From contig JAHLBL010000058.1 in NCBI GenBank assembly GCA_020625635.1, positions 1-8,940 on the forward strand: a stretch of DNA of 8,940 bases. Direction: 5' to 3'. The notes beneath the pieces are model-generated. The model was not told the DNA's origin. It saw nothing but the letters and a program-made list of their open reading frames with translations, and made no database searches. Source of the stretch: a bacterium (GTDB lineage: Bacteria > Bacillota > Clostridia > Oscillospirales > Acutalibacteraceae). Position 1 is the stretch's first letter. Each line of letters opens with the position of its first letter. Position numbers and translations under genes: made by a program. Shown here one piece after another: positions 1 to 6,241 of the stretch.

Positions 1-11
1 CTGTACTTTCG

Positions 12-31
12 TTGTTTAATTTTCAAGGTTC
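12..31 (-). other. rRNA-operon leader-like motif
   Basis: Read leftward this is GAACCTTGAAAATTAAACAA. It resembles the '(G)AACCTTGAAAACTGAACA' type sequence that commonly lies in the leader ahead of 16S rRNA, and again ahead of 23S, in Firmicutes. It sits about 50 nt downstream of a strong leftward promoter and is followed by the window edge. The match is from memory of the motif; no rRNA gene itself is inside the window. Confidence 0.5.
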
Positions 32-88
32 TTGCGCCGCGAAATATTAAGAATTGTTGAAAACTCTTTTCTCGCGGACAACATTTGA

Positions 89-160
89 ATTATATTACAA
101 ACAGGCACAAAAGTCAAGCCTTTTTTCAAAGTTTTTTAAAAATTTTTTAATTTTTTCATT
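89..160 (-). promoter_or_regulatory. Strong leftward promoter with A/T-rich UP-like element, probably for an rRNA operon
   Basis: On the minus strand TTGACT (117-112) is followed after exactly 17 bp by TATAAT (94-89), so transcription should start near 82. Directly upstream (about 121-160) lie alternating A and T tracts, the classic composition of an UP element bound by the RNA polymerase alpha subunit. The transcript contains the leader-like motif at 31-12 and leaves the window leftward. A stable-RNA operon is the best explanation; a tRNA cluster or strong protein gene is possible. Confidence 0.72.
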
Positions 161-206
161 ATTCGCTAAACATCGCTCTTTTTCATCATTATACGAGTCG
201 ATTTGC

Positions 207-235
207 TTGACCTTTCGCGCGGGATATTATAGAAT
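207..235 (+). promoter_or_regulatory. Sigma-A-type promoter for the zinc-ribbon membrane protein gene
   Basis: TTGACC (207-212), a 17-bp spacer and TAGAAT (230-235) predict a start near 242. It points right, away from the putative rRNA promoter, whose -35 lies about 90 bp to the left. The next rightward gene begins at 398. Confidence 0.6.
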
Positions 236-241
236 AATATG

Positions 242-397
242 CAGAGGTGATAGTGTTAAAATCACACTGTCAAGATTTATGTTATCCGCTCAGTTTGCCG
301 CAAACGGCAGCGAGCATTGACTGATTTTCCGTTTACACCTTATCTGCCCACGGTAAGGTCGTAAAATTTTCAATGTTTATTTGTGGGCGGAAAGGCT
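242..397 (+). other. Long 5' leader without a gene
   Basis: About 155 nt separate the predicted transcription start from the ATG at 398. Two modest hairpins can be drawn: TGCCG (296-300) with CGGCA (305-309) around CAAA, and ACCTTA (337-342) with TAAGGT (354-359) around an 11-nt loop. No riboswitch class is recognisable and no T-run follows either stem. The open frame across 54-320 crosses both promoters and is not credible as a gene. Confidence 0.35.
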
Positions 398-1345
398 ATG
401 GAAATAATTATGAATCCTTATAAGGAAAACAATAAGCTATTAAAAGATTTCTTTGGCAAGCCGATTATTCTTATAACCGCGATTGCTGCTTTTCTGTCGA
501 CTGCCGTCTCCGAGATCGTCAGCACTGTTCCTCAGTTCCAATTTAAGTCGAACGCGATGCTGAATATGATATCTTCGGAGATCTCAAAGCTCGGAGAAAA
601 GTACCATCTGTCGTCGGGCAAGCTCGAGATAGGCGACTCGTACACGGGGCTCTCCCTCCTTCCTCTGCTTATCGCGGTGGCGTTTCTGCTCTTCTACATT
701 ATGTCGAGGAAAGATACGGCATCTCTGGCGGCTCCGACCATTGTATTCAAAATCAACGCCGTTATCGCGCTTGTTTTAAGCATTATAGCGGCTGTATTTC
801 TCATTCTCTTCGGAGTTGTCACGCTCGTTGAGCTTCCCGATTTCGGAATCGCGGCGCTGCCCGCGGCAATCGGATTCTCGGCTTTCCTGCTGCTGTACTC
901 AATTTCTCAGCTGATGTTCGTCAACTCAATCAAAAAGAGTTATTCGTCTATATATATTGTAAAGAGCGACGCGGCGCTTGTGTTCGCGATCACAAGCCTC
1001 GTTTCGGTCGTTATTTCCATCGTTGTTCAGCTTTACATAACACTCCAGGTTGCGCCCGAGCAGACCGTTGCTGTCGCGGCAAACTGGACTTCAACCGCTT
1101 TTTCGGGCATATCTCAGGTTCTGATCGCGGTTGTCGCGTTTAAATACTATTTCTATCTGCGCGCGGTCACCGAGGACCTCGTAATCGAACCCTCGGGCGA
1201 GGAGCCCGCCGAGAGCGAGGACGTTATCCCGTATCAGGGCGTTAAGGGCGTAGGCTCGACGGCAAAAAAGTGCTCAGGCTGCGGCAGACCGCTCGGCGAG
1301 GACGACTACTTCTGCAACTTCTGCGGCACGCCTGTGGAGAAGTGA
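398..1345 (+). CDS. Polytopic membrane protein with C-terminal zinc ribbon, function unknown
   Basis: I do not recognise a named family. From the ATG at 398 the product is 315 aa. Hydrophobic segments near residues 22-43, 85-103, 117-143, 155-177, 191-214 and 231-255 suggest about six membrane spans. An acidic linker (about 264-275) leads to a zinc ribbon with two CxxC pairs (Cys292/Cys295 and Cys306/Cys309), the short ribbon common at one end of bacterial membrane proteins and presumably cytoplasmic. A GTG at 383 is in frame but has no ribosome binding site; the ATG at 398 is preceded by GGCGGAAAGG, and an ATG at 410 is a weaker alternative. It has its own promoter and terminator, so it appears monocistronic. 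A transport, sensing or scaffold role cannot be told apart. Confidence 0.85.
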   Translation: MEIIMNPYKENNKLLKDFFGKPIILITAIAAFLSTAVSEIVSTVPQFQFKSNAMLNMISSEISKLGEKYHLSSGKLEIGDSYTGLSLLPLLIAVAFLLFYIMSRKDTASLAAPTIVFKINAVIALVLSIIAAVFLILFGVVTLVELPDFGIAALPAAIGFSAFLLLYSISQLMFVNSIKKSYSSIYIVKSDAALVFAITSLVSVVISIVVQLYITLQVAPEQTVAVAANWTSTAFSGISQVLIAVVAFKYYFYLRAVTEDLVIEPSGEEPAESEDVIPYQGVKGVGSTAKKCSGCGRPLGEDDYFCNFCGTPVEK

Positions 1346-1364
1346 GAAAAGTTTTAAAGAATAT

Positions 1365-1394
1365 GGGGTTGGCTCTTTCGAGCCAACCCCTTTT
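1365..1394. terminator. Intrinsic terminator shared by convergent genes
   Basis: GGGGTTGGCTC (1365-1375) pairs perfectly with GAGCCAACCCC (1380-1390) around a 4-nt loop, followed by TTTT on the plus strand. It lies between the stop of the zinc-ribbon membrane gene (1345) and the stop of mrp (1408). Read leftward the stem is followed by the weakly T-rich ATATTCTTT, so it may serve both directions. Confidence 0.88.
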
Positions 1395-1407
1395 GCTGTA
1401 TTAAGAT

Positions 1408-2238
1408 TTACTTTTCCGTTAACTTTTCCAGCTCGTCGGCGGCGTTTTCCATAAAGTCGCCGTCGAAGAGCTCGATCATTCCCCTGTCAACCTCTTTGGC
1501 GAGGTTCGGGTCGATCGGGAGCCTTGCGAGCACCTTGGTGTCATACTCGGCGGCGATCTTCTCGATATCGCTTTCGCCGTAGATGCGGTGCTCCTTACCG
1601 CAGTCGGGACATTTAAAATAGCTCATATTCTCGATAATTCCTAAAATCGGAATGTTCATCATCTGAGCCATTTTGACCGCCTTGGAAACGATCATCGAGA
1701 CAAGGTCCTGCGGTGAGGTAACGATGATGATACCGTCAACGGGAATGCTCTGGAATACCGTCAGCGCGACGTCGCCCGTTCCGGGGGGCATATCGACAAA
1801 CATATAATCCTCATCAGCCCAGATAACGTCTGTCCAGAACTGCTTTACCGTACCCGAAATCAGGGCGCCTCGCCATACGACGGGGTCAGTCTCGTTCTCG
1901 AGCAGGAGATTGATGGACATAATGTCGATACCTGTTTTTGAGGTTTCGGGATAGATCCCGCTGTCGTTGCCCTTAGCGCGGGTATGGATACCGAACGCCT
2001 GGGGAATCGACGGTCCCGTAATGTCGGCGTCAAGAATCGCCGTCTTATAGCCGCGGCGGCTCATAGTCACCGCGAGGGTGGAGGTGACGAGGCTCTTGCC
2101 TACGCCGCCTTTTCCCGAAATTACTCCGATTACCTTCTTCACGGAGCTGAACGCATTAAGCTGCTCGTGCAGATCCTGCGGAGCTGTTCTGCTGCCGCAG
2201 CTCTCGCCGCACGAGGAGCAGTTGTGATCACAACCCAT
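1408..2238 (-). CDS. mrp: Mrp/NBP35-family P-loop ATPase, Fe-S cluster carrier
   Basis: The 276-aa product belongs to the Mrp/ApbC/NBP35 family of cytosolic ATPases that carry and transfer [4Fe-4S] clusters to apoproteins. It has the deviant Walker A SGKGGVGKS (41-49), the switch region with Asp70 in DADITGPS, and the PPGTGD motif (151-156). The C-terminal CPDC (210-213) is the pair that binds a bridging cluster at the dimer interface. The N-terminus carries extra cysteines (Cys3, 7, 10, 14), as in the NBP35-like short clostridial form, and lacks the DUF59 domain of longer Mrp proteins. GGAGG lies 6 nt before the ATG. It follows the zinc-ribbon membrane gene by 30 nt and is the last gene of that leftward operon. 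ParA-type proteins share the fold, but the CPDC and DADITGPS motifs favour Mrp. Confidence 0.95.
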   Translation of the reverse strand: MGCDHNCSSCGESCGSRTAPQDLHEQLNAFSSVKKVIGVISGKGGVGKSLVTSTLAVTMSRRGYKTAILDADITGPSIPQAFGIHTRAKGNDSGIYPETSKTGIDIMSINLLLENETDPVVWRGALISGTVKQFWTDVIWADEDYMFVDMPPGTGDVALTVFQSIPVDGIIIVTSPQDLVSMIVSKAVKMAQMMNIPILGIIENMSYFKCPDCGKEHRIYGESDIEKIAAEYDTKVLARLPIDPNLAKEVDRGMIELFDGDFMENAADELEKLTEK

Positions 2239-2268
2239 TATTATCCTCCATAAAATTTCATATTTCAG

Positions 2269-3471
2269 TTACTTGACCGAAATTGAATTGATTACCTGTT
2301 TTGTGTATTTTGAGAGATTCGTGTACTCCTCGACCGCTGTTTCGTCGCTGTCGGCAAACTCGATTCCGCTCGGAGTTTCGATTACGATGATCTTTGAGCC
2401 GTCGGACGACTTAATAGCCTTGGTGTACTTCTTCTCCTTGTAGGATGTGTCGTCGGAGTCGTAAACATACACCGCGAGCAGCATTCCCATATCGTACATC
2501 GAATGGTTGTAGTTGTCGTAGTAAACCGTTTTGTTGTCGTCGGTCACGATATCAACGGAGCCGTTGCGCCATTCATCGGGCAGAGAGACCGTGTAGTAGC
2601 TTGTGTCGGTCTGCTCTGTGGCGGTCTCGGGCTCCGAGGTCTCCTCGGTCGTCTCCTCGGAGGAGGAAGCGGTCTCTGTAGGCTTAGCGGTTTCTGTGGC
2701 GGGAGCGGTTGTTTCGGTCTGATAATTTATACCGAAGTTGTTGCTGAAGCCGTGGATATCACAGCTGTCAAGCGGCAGACCGTTCTCGCCTATCGCGGTA
2801 TCGGTCACATAATAAACGGTCATATCCTGTGGAGCGGATACTGTTTCCGTCTTTATTGTGCCCTCGGTGTTCTCAAAGTAAACGTCCTGAGAACCCGCAG
2901 GGATTTCACACTCCCAGAGATTGGCATACTCGTTGTTTACGGTACAGCCCTTTTTCTTTACATCGCCGTCGAGAGTGTAGCTGAGCAAAACGTCGCTGCT
3001 CCAGACATATACATTCTTCTTTGCGTCGATAAGATTTATCTGGTCGGAGGGTCTGTCGAAGAACACTGTGATCTTCTCAGCCGAAGCGCCCGCGGAATCA
3101 TCCTTCTTTTTGAACATTCCTGTCATAAAGGCGAACACGCCCGCGCCGACGAGCGCGAGAACGACTATTATGGCACAGACGATAATTACTGTTTTTGAGC
3201 CGCCTTTCTGTTTCGGCGCGTCCTCGTCCTCATAGGGCTCTACAAAATCGCTGTCATCAAACGGCATTCTCTCCTCGGGCGGTACACCCACCGCTTCATC
3301 AAAGCTGACGGGCGTTACATAATCCGTGTCCCTTTCAAGTTCATATACTTCTCTGCTTTCGTATGACGGCTGCTCGCTTTCGAAACTGACTTCTTCTCCG
3401 CATACGTAGCAGGTGCTGTCGTCGCTGCTCAGAAACGCGCCGCAATTGGGGCATCTTCTTTTTTCGTTCAT
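2269..3471 (-). CDS. Zinc-ribbon, single-TM protein with possible starch-binding-like outside domain
   Basis: From ATG 3471 the product is 400 aa. An N-terminal zinc ribbon (Cys7/Cys10, Cys21/Cys24) is followed by an acidic stretch, one membrane span (about 94-117) and KKK. The remainder is therefore predicted outside. Residues 133-222 run KITVFFD, NVYVWSSD, LWECEIP, VYFENTEG and MTVYYV, a pattern reminiscent of CBM26-type starch-binding modules of Ruminococcus; this is a suggestion only. A Thr/Glu-rich linker (252-289) leads to a C-terminal domain (290-400) I do not recognise. ATG 3471 has AGAAAGG at 7 nt and starts right before the ribbon. An in-frame ATG at 3516 has a better AAGGAG at 7 nt and would add 15 residues, so the start is open. 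It is the middle gene of the operon. Confidence 0.85.
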   Translation of the reverse strand: MNEKRRCPNCGAFLSSDDSTCYVCGEEVSFESEQPSYESREVYELERDTDYVTPVSFDEAVGVPPEERMPFDDSDFVEPYEDEDAPKQKGGSKTVIIVCAIIVVLALVGAGVFAFMTGMFKKKDDSAGASAEKITVFFDRPSDQINLIDAKKNVYVWSSDVLLSYTLDGDVKKKGCTVNNEYANLWECEIPAGSQDVYFENTEGTIKTETVSAPQDMTVYYVTDTAIGENGLPLDSCDIHGFSNNFGINYQTETTAPATETAKPTETASSSEETTEETSEPETATEQTDTSYYTVSLPDEWRNGSVDIVTDDNKTVYYDNYNHSMYDMGMLLAVYVYDSDDTSYKEKKYTKAIKSSDGSKIIVIETPSGIEFADSDETAVEEYTNLSKYTKQVINSISVK

Positions 3472-3484
3472 CTTTTTGCCTTTC

Positions 3485-3549
3485 TGCCCACAGATTTTCG
3501 GGAGAGCCGTGGGCATTCATGCTCTCCTTAGGATGAAGGAAGTCATCCT
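3485..3549 (-). promoter_or_regulatory. Competing hairpins over two candidate start sites
   Basis: Between the stop at 3555 and the start at 3471 three stems can form in the leftward mRNA. AGGATGA (3549-3543) pairs with TCATCCT (3536-3530). GGAGAGC (3527-3521), which overlaps the AAGGAG site of the 3516 start, pairs with GCTCTCC (3507-3501). TGCCCAC (3515-3509) pairs with GTGGGCA (3491-3485). The last two interleave, so they either exclude each other or form a pseudoknot. This could control which start is used; no regulator is evident. Confidence 0.4.
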
Positions 3550-3554
3550 GAACA

Positions 3555-4217
3555 TCATTCAAATTCGTCTACCAGGTCAATATCGATCTCATCGTCGTTG
3601 CCGCTGACATTACCATTATCATCCTCACCCTCAGTCGCGTCATCAATAATGGGGTCGGTCTCTGTGGGAGGTTCTGTCGCGGGCTGTGTTTCCACTGCCG
3701 CTGCCTTTGTGGGAGCTTCCGTCTCAGGCTGAGGCTCTGTTTCGGGCTCTGTTTCGGGCGCTGCGGTCACTTCCTCTGTAACGGACTCGACCTCCGCGTC
3801 GGCTCTTGTGGACTCAACAGCGGTTGTGCTCTCAGTCTCGGTAGCTGTTGTGGCTGTAGCGGACTGAGCCGCGCTGTCGGTACGGCTGTCGGAGGACTTG
3901 CCCGCCAACGCACATACAACAACGACGATCACGATAATAACGACTATCGCCGCGGTTATGGCAATAATTATAGCGTTTTTCTTCTTAGTATCCTGTCGGT
4001 TTTTGTTGTTGCGGGGATTTTTTTGAGAATCTCCGCGGCGCTGCTGAGAAGCAGGAGCCGCAGGATTCTGTGCGGGCTTCTCGGGCGCAGGAGCGTAATC
4101 CTGCTCAGGCGCGCCGAAGCCGTCGCCGTAATCCTCTGTGCGTGCGGTACGTCTGCGTCTTGGGGATTCGTCCTTTCCGTTATATGCTTTAGTCCTGTTG
4201 TTATCATTTAAAGACAT
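3555..4217 (-). CDS. Single-pass Thr/Glu/Pro-rich membrane protein, function unknown
   Basis: The 220-aa product has no recognisable catalytic motif. Residues 1-80 are basic and low-complexity (Arg, Asn, Gln, Pro and Ala rich, with RRRR near 20-23). Residues 81-105 form one very hydrophobic Ile/Val membrane span, and 106-220 form a Thr/Glu/Pro-rich stretch ending in an acidic tail. By the positive-inside rule the N-terminus is cytoplasmic and the tail outside. ATG 4217 lies 9 nt after GGGAG; an ATG at 4226 directly abuts that site and is unlikely. It is first in the operon with the zinc-ribbon protein and mrp, and has a strong promoter just upstream. Its layout resembles its downstream neighbour without the folded domains. 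It could be a wall-spanning stalk or a regulatory membrane protein. Confidence 0.83.
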   Translation of the reverse strand: MSLNDNNRTKAYNGKDESPRRRRTARTEDYGDGFGAPEQDYAPAPEKPAQNPAAPASQQRRGDSQKNPRNNKNRQDTKKKNAIIIAITAAIVVIIVIVVVVCALAGKSSDSRTDSAAQSATATTATETESTTAVESTRADAEVESVTEEVTAAPETEPETEPQPETEAPTKAAAVETQPATEPPTETDPIIDDATEGEDDNGNVSGNDDEIDIDLVDEFE

Positions 4218-4247
4218 TTTTACCATCTCCCGAATATATCTGTTTTA

Positions 4248-4276
4248 ATGATAAATCTATTTACAAAATTTGTCAA
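4248..4276 (-). promoter_or_regulatory. Near-consensus promoter of the three-gene mrp operon
   Basis: On the minus strand TTGACA (4276-4271), a 17-bp spacer and TATCAT (4253-4248) predict a start near 4241, about 24 nt before the ATG at 4217. It lies immediately downstream of the terminator at 4307-4287, which isolates this operon from the one above. Confidence 0.85.
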
Positions 4277-4286
4277 GGCAACAAAG

Positions 4287-4307
4287 AAAAAAGCGCCGTC
4301 GGGCGCT
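4287..4307 (-). terminator. Intrinsic terminator, second of a tandem pair
   Basis: Leftward, AGCGCC pairs with GGCGCT around a 4-nt CGAC loop (4307-4292), and the T-run continues through 4287. It sits 10 nt upstream of the next promoter's -35 and backs up the terminator at 4409-4382. Confidence 0.8.
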
Positions 4308-4381
4308 CTTGTCAGCCTGTCTAAACGTACCAAAAAACGGCAAACACCATCAACGGCGGAATCAATCAAACCTCTGTAAAG

Positions 4382-4409
4382 AAAAAAGGGCGGCTATCAA
4401 AACCGCCCT
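4382..4409 (-). terminator. Intrinsic terminator after the prmA operon
   Basis: Leftward, AGGGCGG (4409-4403) pairs with CCGCCCT (4393-4387) around a 9-nt loop and runs into TTTTTT. It starts 10 nt after the stop codon at 4419 and closes the transcript carrying prmA and the four-TM gene. Confidence 0.85.
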
Positions 4410-4418
4410 GTAATATTT

Positions 4419-4982
4419 TTATTCGCTGTCAACCATTTCGTCCGCTTCCGCCAGCTCTTCGCCGTCAACGACTATTTCGTCGGCGTCGGACTCGTATGTG
4501 GGAGCTTCCTCCTCGGGTGAGGCTTCCTCGAGGTCAGCCTCTATTCCGCCCTCGAGCACCTTTTTCTCACTGTCCTCTTCACTTTCCTCGAGGGCAGTTT
4601 CGAAGCCGCTGAGGAAAGTATAGGGAACGCCGTAACCGAGCGCCGCCGCCGCGAGAAAATACATAATTGACGCGGAGCTTATCTGCTCATGGAGAGGAAG
4701 TCCGCTGACTAAGCCCGCGAGTACGATGTAGAGCGCGGGGATATCAAGCACGATAAGCGTAACAACGCTGAAGCGCTTTACTGCCTTGCCCTCGCCTACG
4801 CGTGTAGCGTAGAAAACGAGCAGACCGAATACGGCGAATACACAGGCGTAGATAAGAGGCTTGATTTTCTGCATATCAGCAGTCTCGGCAAAGCTCGAGA
4901 AGAAGTATGTGCATACGATAAAGGCGATAATCAGAAACGCCGAAAAGAATAAGTTGATACTGTCTTTTTTATTTTTCTTCAT
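4419..4982 (-). CDS. Four-TM membrane protein with acidic C-terminal tail, function unknown
   Basis: The 187-aa product starts with a basic stretch (KKNKKD). Four hydrophobic segments follow, near residues 10-31, 40-60, 71-94 and 103-125. Residues 129-187 form a strongly acidic Glu/Asp-rich tail, probably disordered and cytoplasmic. No family is recognised. GGAGG lies 6 nt before ATG 4982; a longer in-frame start at 5015 would overlap the end of prmA and lacks such a site. The gene begins 13 nt after the prmA stop, so the two are almost certainly co-transcribed, which says nothing clear about its role because prmA neighbours vary. Confidence 0.85.
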   Translation of the reverse strand: MKKNKKDSINLFFSAFLIIAFIVCTYFFSSFAETADMQKIKPLIYACVFAVFGLLVFYATRVGEGKAVKRFSVVTLIVLDIPALYIVLAGLVSGLPLHEQISSASIMYFLAAAALGYGVPYTFLSGFETALEESEEDSEKKVLEGGIEADLEEASPEEEAPTYESDADEIVVDGEELAEADEMVDSE

Positions 4983-4995
4983 TTTAATCCTCCGA

Positions 4996-5916
4996 TTATT
5001 TAAGTTTTGCGGCAAGACACACCCATCCGCCGTCCTCGTATCTTTCGATTATATCGAAGTTACGTCCGACTGCCTCGGCAACCTCGTCGCCGCGGGTATC
5101 GATTATACCGCTCATAATATATACCGTGTCGGGCGTCATAAACTCACGCACGCCCTCAGACAGATTAATTATAGCATCTGCCACGATATTTGCAACAATT
5201 AAGTTGAATTTTCCCGAAATTTTTTCCGTTAAATCGCCTACGGCGACCTCAAAACGCTCCGATACTCCGTTGAGCTCGGCGTTTTCGCGCGCCGTTCTCA
5301 CTGCTACGGGGTCGATATCGACTCCGATCGCCCTGTCCGCTCCGAGCAGAAGCGAGGCTATCGCGAGGATTCCGCTGCCGCATCCGACGTCGAGAACCGT
5401 GTCGCCTTTCCTGAGATACTTTTCGATCGTCTCGAGGCACAGACGTGTCGTCTCGTGGCTGCCCGTTCCGAACGCGAGACCCGGGTCGATGTTGAGCACC
5501 ACCCTGCCTTCAGCGTCGTAGTCATCGCGCCACGTGGGACGAATCAGCAGCCTGTCGCCGACAGGCGTGGGGTTGAAGAATTTTTTCCAGTTGTTGCGCC
5601 AGTCCTCGTCCATTGTTGCCGCCGTGTCGAGCTCATGGGCTATGCCCTCGGCTGTGTAACGCTCCGACAAAAACGCCAGCGACTCGGCGGGGTTAACGTC
5701 GGGCTCGAGATAGATATGAATAAACGCCTTGCTCCTGTCCTTTGCGAGCAGATCCTCGTCGATAAGATCAACGTGCGCGATCTCCTGAACCTGCTGCTCA
5801 AGCGCGGAGTAGTCCTCGATATAAATTCCGTAGGGAACCACCATATTGGCGATGTCGCTCGCGCGGTCGATATCCGAGGCGTTTATTGAAATTTTTATTT
5901 CGGTCCATTGTGCCAT
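4996..5916 (-). CDS. prmA: Ribosomal protein L11 methyltransferase PrmA
   Basis: The 306-aa product is a class I S-adenosylmethionine methyltransferase that trimethylates ribosomal protein L11 in the cytoplasm. The first ~110 residues are the L11-recognition domain. The catalytic domain shows DPGLAFGTGSHETT (144-157), highly typical of PrmA. It also shows SAM-binding motif I LDVGCGSGILAIA (175-187), the acidic Asp200 at the end of strand 2, and VANIVADAI (241-249), the family's equivalent of the substrate-amine motif. Length fits the family. GGAGAG lies 7 nt before the ATG and a good promoter sits just upstream. In many Firmicutes prmA follows dnaJ in the heat-shock operon; here it lies on the opposite strand, upstream of hrcA. 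All key motifs look intact. Confidence 0.97.
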   Translation of the reverse strand: MAQWTEIKISINASDIDRASDIANMVVPYGIYIEDYSALEQQVQEIAHVDLIDEDLLAKDRSKAFIHIYLEPDVNPAESLAFLSERYTAEGIAHELDTAATMDEDWRNNWKKFFNPTPVGDRLLIRPTWRDDYDAEGRVVLNIDPGLAFGTGSHETTRLCLETIEKYLRKGDTVLDVGCGSGILAIASLLLGADRAIGVDIDPVAVRTARENAELNGVSERFEVAVGDLTEKISGKFNLIVANIVADAIINLSEGVREFMTPDTVYIMSGIIDTRGDEVAEAVGRNFDIIERYEDGGWVCLAAKLK

Positions 5917-5945
5917 AATTTCACTCTCCGTATATTGCTTTATAC

Positions 5946-5974
5946 ATTATATATTATCAGCCGTGTTTTGGCAA
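5946..5974 (-). promoter_or_regulatory. Promoter of the prmA operon
   Basis: On the minus strand TTGCCA (5974-5969), a 17-bp spacer and a perfect TATAAT (5951-5946) predict a start near 5939, leaving a leader of about 23 nt before the prmA ATG at 5916. It directly follows the terminator of the 50-aa gene. Confidence 0.8.
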
Positions 5975-5977
5975 GTA

Positions 5978-6006
5978 AAAGAAAAAGCTGCCGCGAGGAC
6001 AGCTTT
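5978..6006 (-). terminator. Intrinsic terminator of the 50-aa membrane protein gene
   Basis: Leftward, AAAGCTG (6006-6000), a bulged T and CC pair with GG and CAGCTTT (5990-5984) around TCGC; TTCTTTT follows. It starts 7 nt after the stop codon at 6013 and ends just before the -35 of prmA. Confidence 0.75.
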
Positions 6007-6012
6007 AAGTGA

Positions 6013-6165
6013 TTATTCGATTGCGCAGTCGAGGTACTCCATGAGTTCCTCGTCATCTTTTTTCTTCTTATCTCTAACGATAAAGAAAGCAGTGAGCGCA
6101 GCGCTTAGAGCAGCTACAAACGAAATAACACCGATGATTATGGCTAATTTACTTTTCTTCTGCAT
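6013..6165 (-). CDS. 50-aa single-pass membrane protein, function unknown
   Basis: This short frame runs from ATG 6165 to TAA 6015-6013. It encodes MQKKSK, one hydrophobic span (residues about 8-30), a KKKK cluster, and a charged tail ending LMEYLDCAIE. A GGGAGG ribosome binding site lies 7 nt before the ATG (6178-6173), and it has its own near-consensus promoter and terminator, so it is a complete monocistronic unit. The basic residues after the span suggest the C-terminus is cytoplasmic. The family is unknown to me. Small membrane proteins of this type often modulate a larger membrane partner, but nothing here identifies one. Confidence 0.85.
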   Translation of the reverse strand: MQKKSKLAIIIGVISFVAALSAALTAFFIVRDKKKKDDEELMEYLDCAIE

Positions 6166-6198
6166 GGTCAGACCTCCCGAGTACAATTGTATACTAAT

Positions 6199-6227
6199 AT
6201 AATAACCATTTTATCGCAAAAAGTCAA
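6199..6227 (-). promoter_or_regulatory. Promoter of the 50-aa membrane protein gene
   Basis: On the minus strand TTGACT (6227-6222), a 17-bp spacer and TATTAT (6204-6199) predict a start near 6192, giving a leader of about 27 nt that contains the GGGAGG site. It begins 15 nt after the rpsT terminator T-run. Confidence 0.8.
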
Positions 6228-6241
6228 CAAAAAAATAAATG

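Noticed and set aside
54..320. 88-aa open frame at the left edge
   Set aside because: It runs across the leftward rRNA-like promoter, its A/T tract and the rightward promoter, and has no ribosome binding site.
2503..3198. 231-aa plus-strand open frame opposite the zinc-ribbon single-TM gene
   Set aside because: It lies antisense inside a convincing gene; its Val/Gly/Leu repetition mirrors the Thr/Glu-rich coding strand, and there is no good ribosome site.
3341..3562. 73-aa leftward frame overlapping the start of the zinc-ribbon single-TM gene
   Set aside because: It starts before the upstream stop, has only a badly spaced ribosome site for its internal ATG at 3520, and gives an Arg-rich out-of-frame product over the ribbon-coding DNA.
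4220..4369. 50-codon leftward frame from a TTG in the gap before the mrp operon
   Set aside because: It spans a terminator and the operon promoter, starts only with TTG, and has no good ribosome site.
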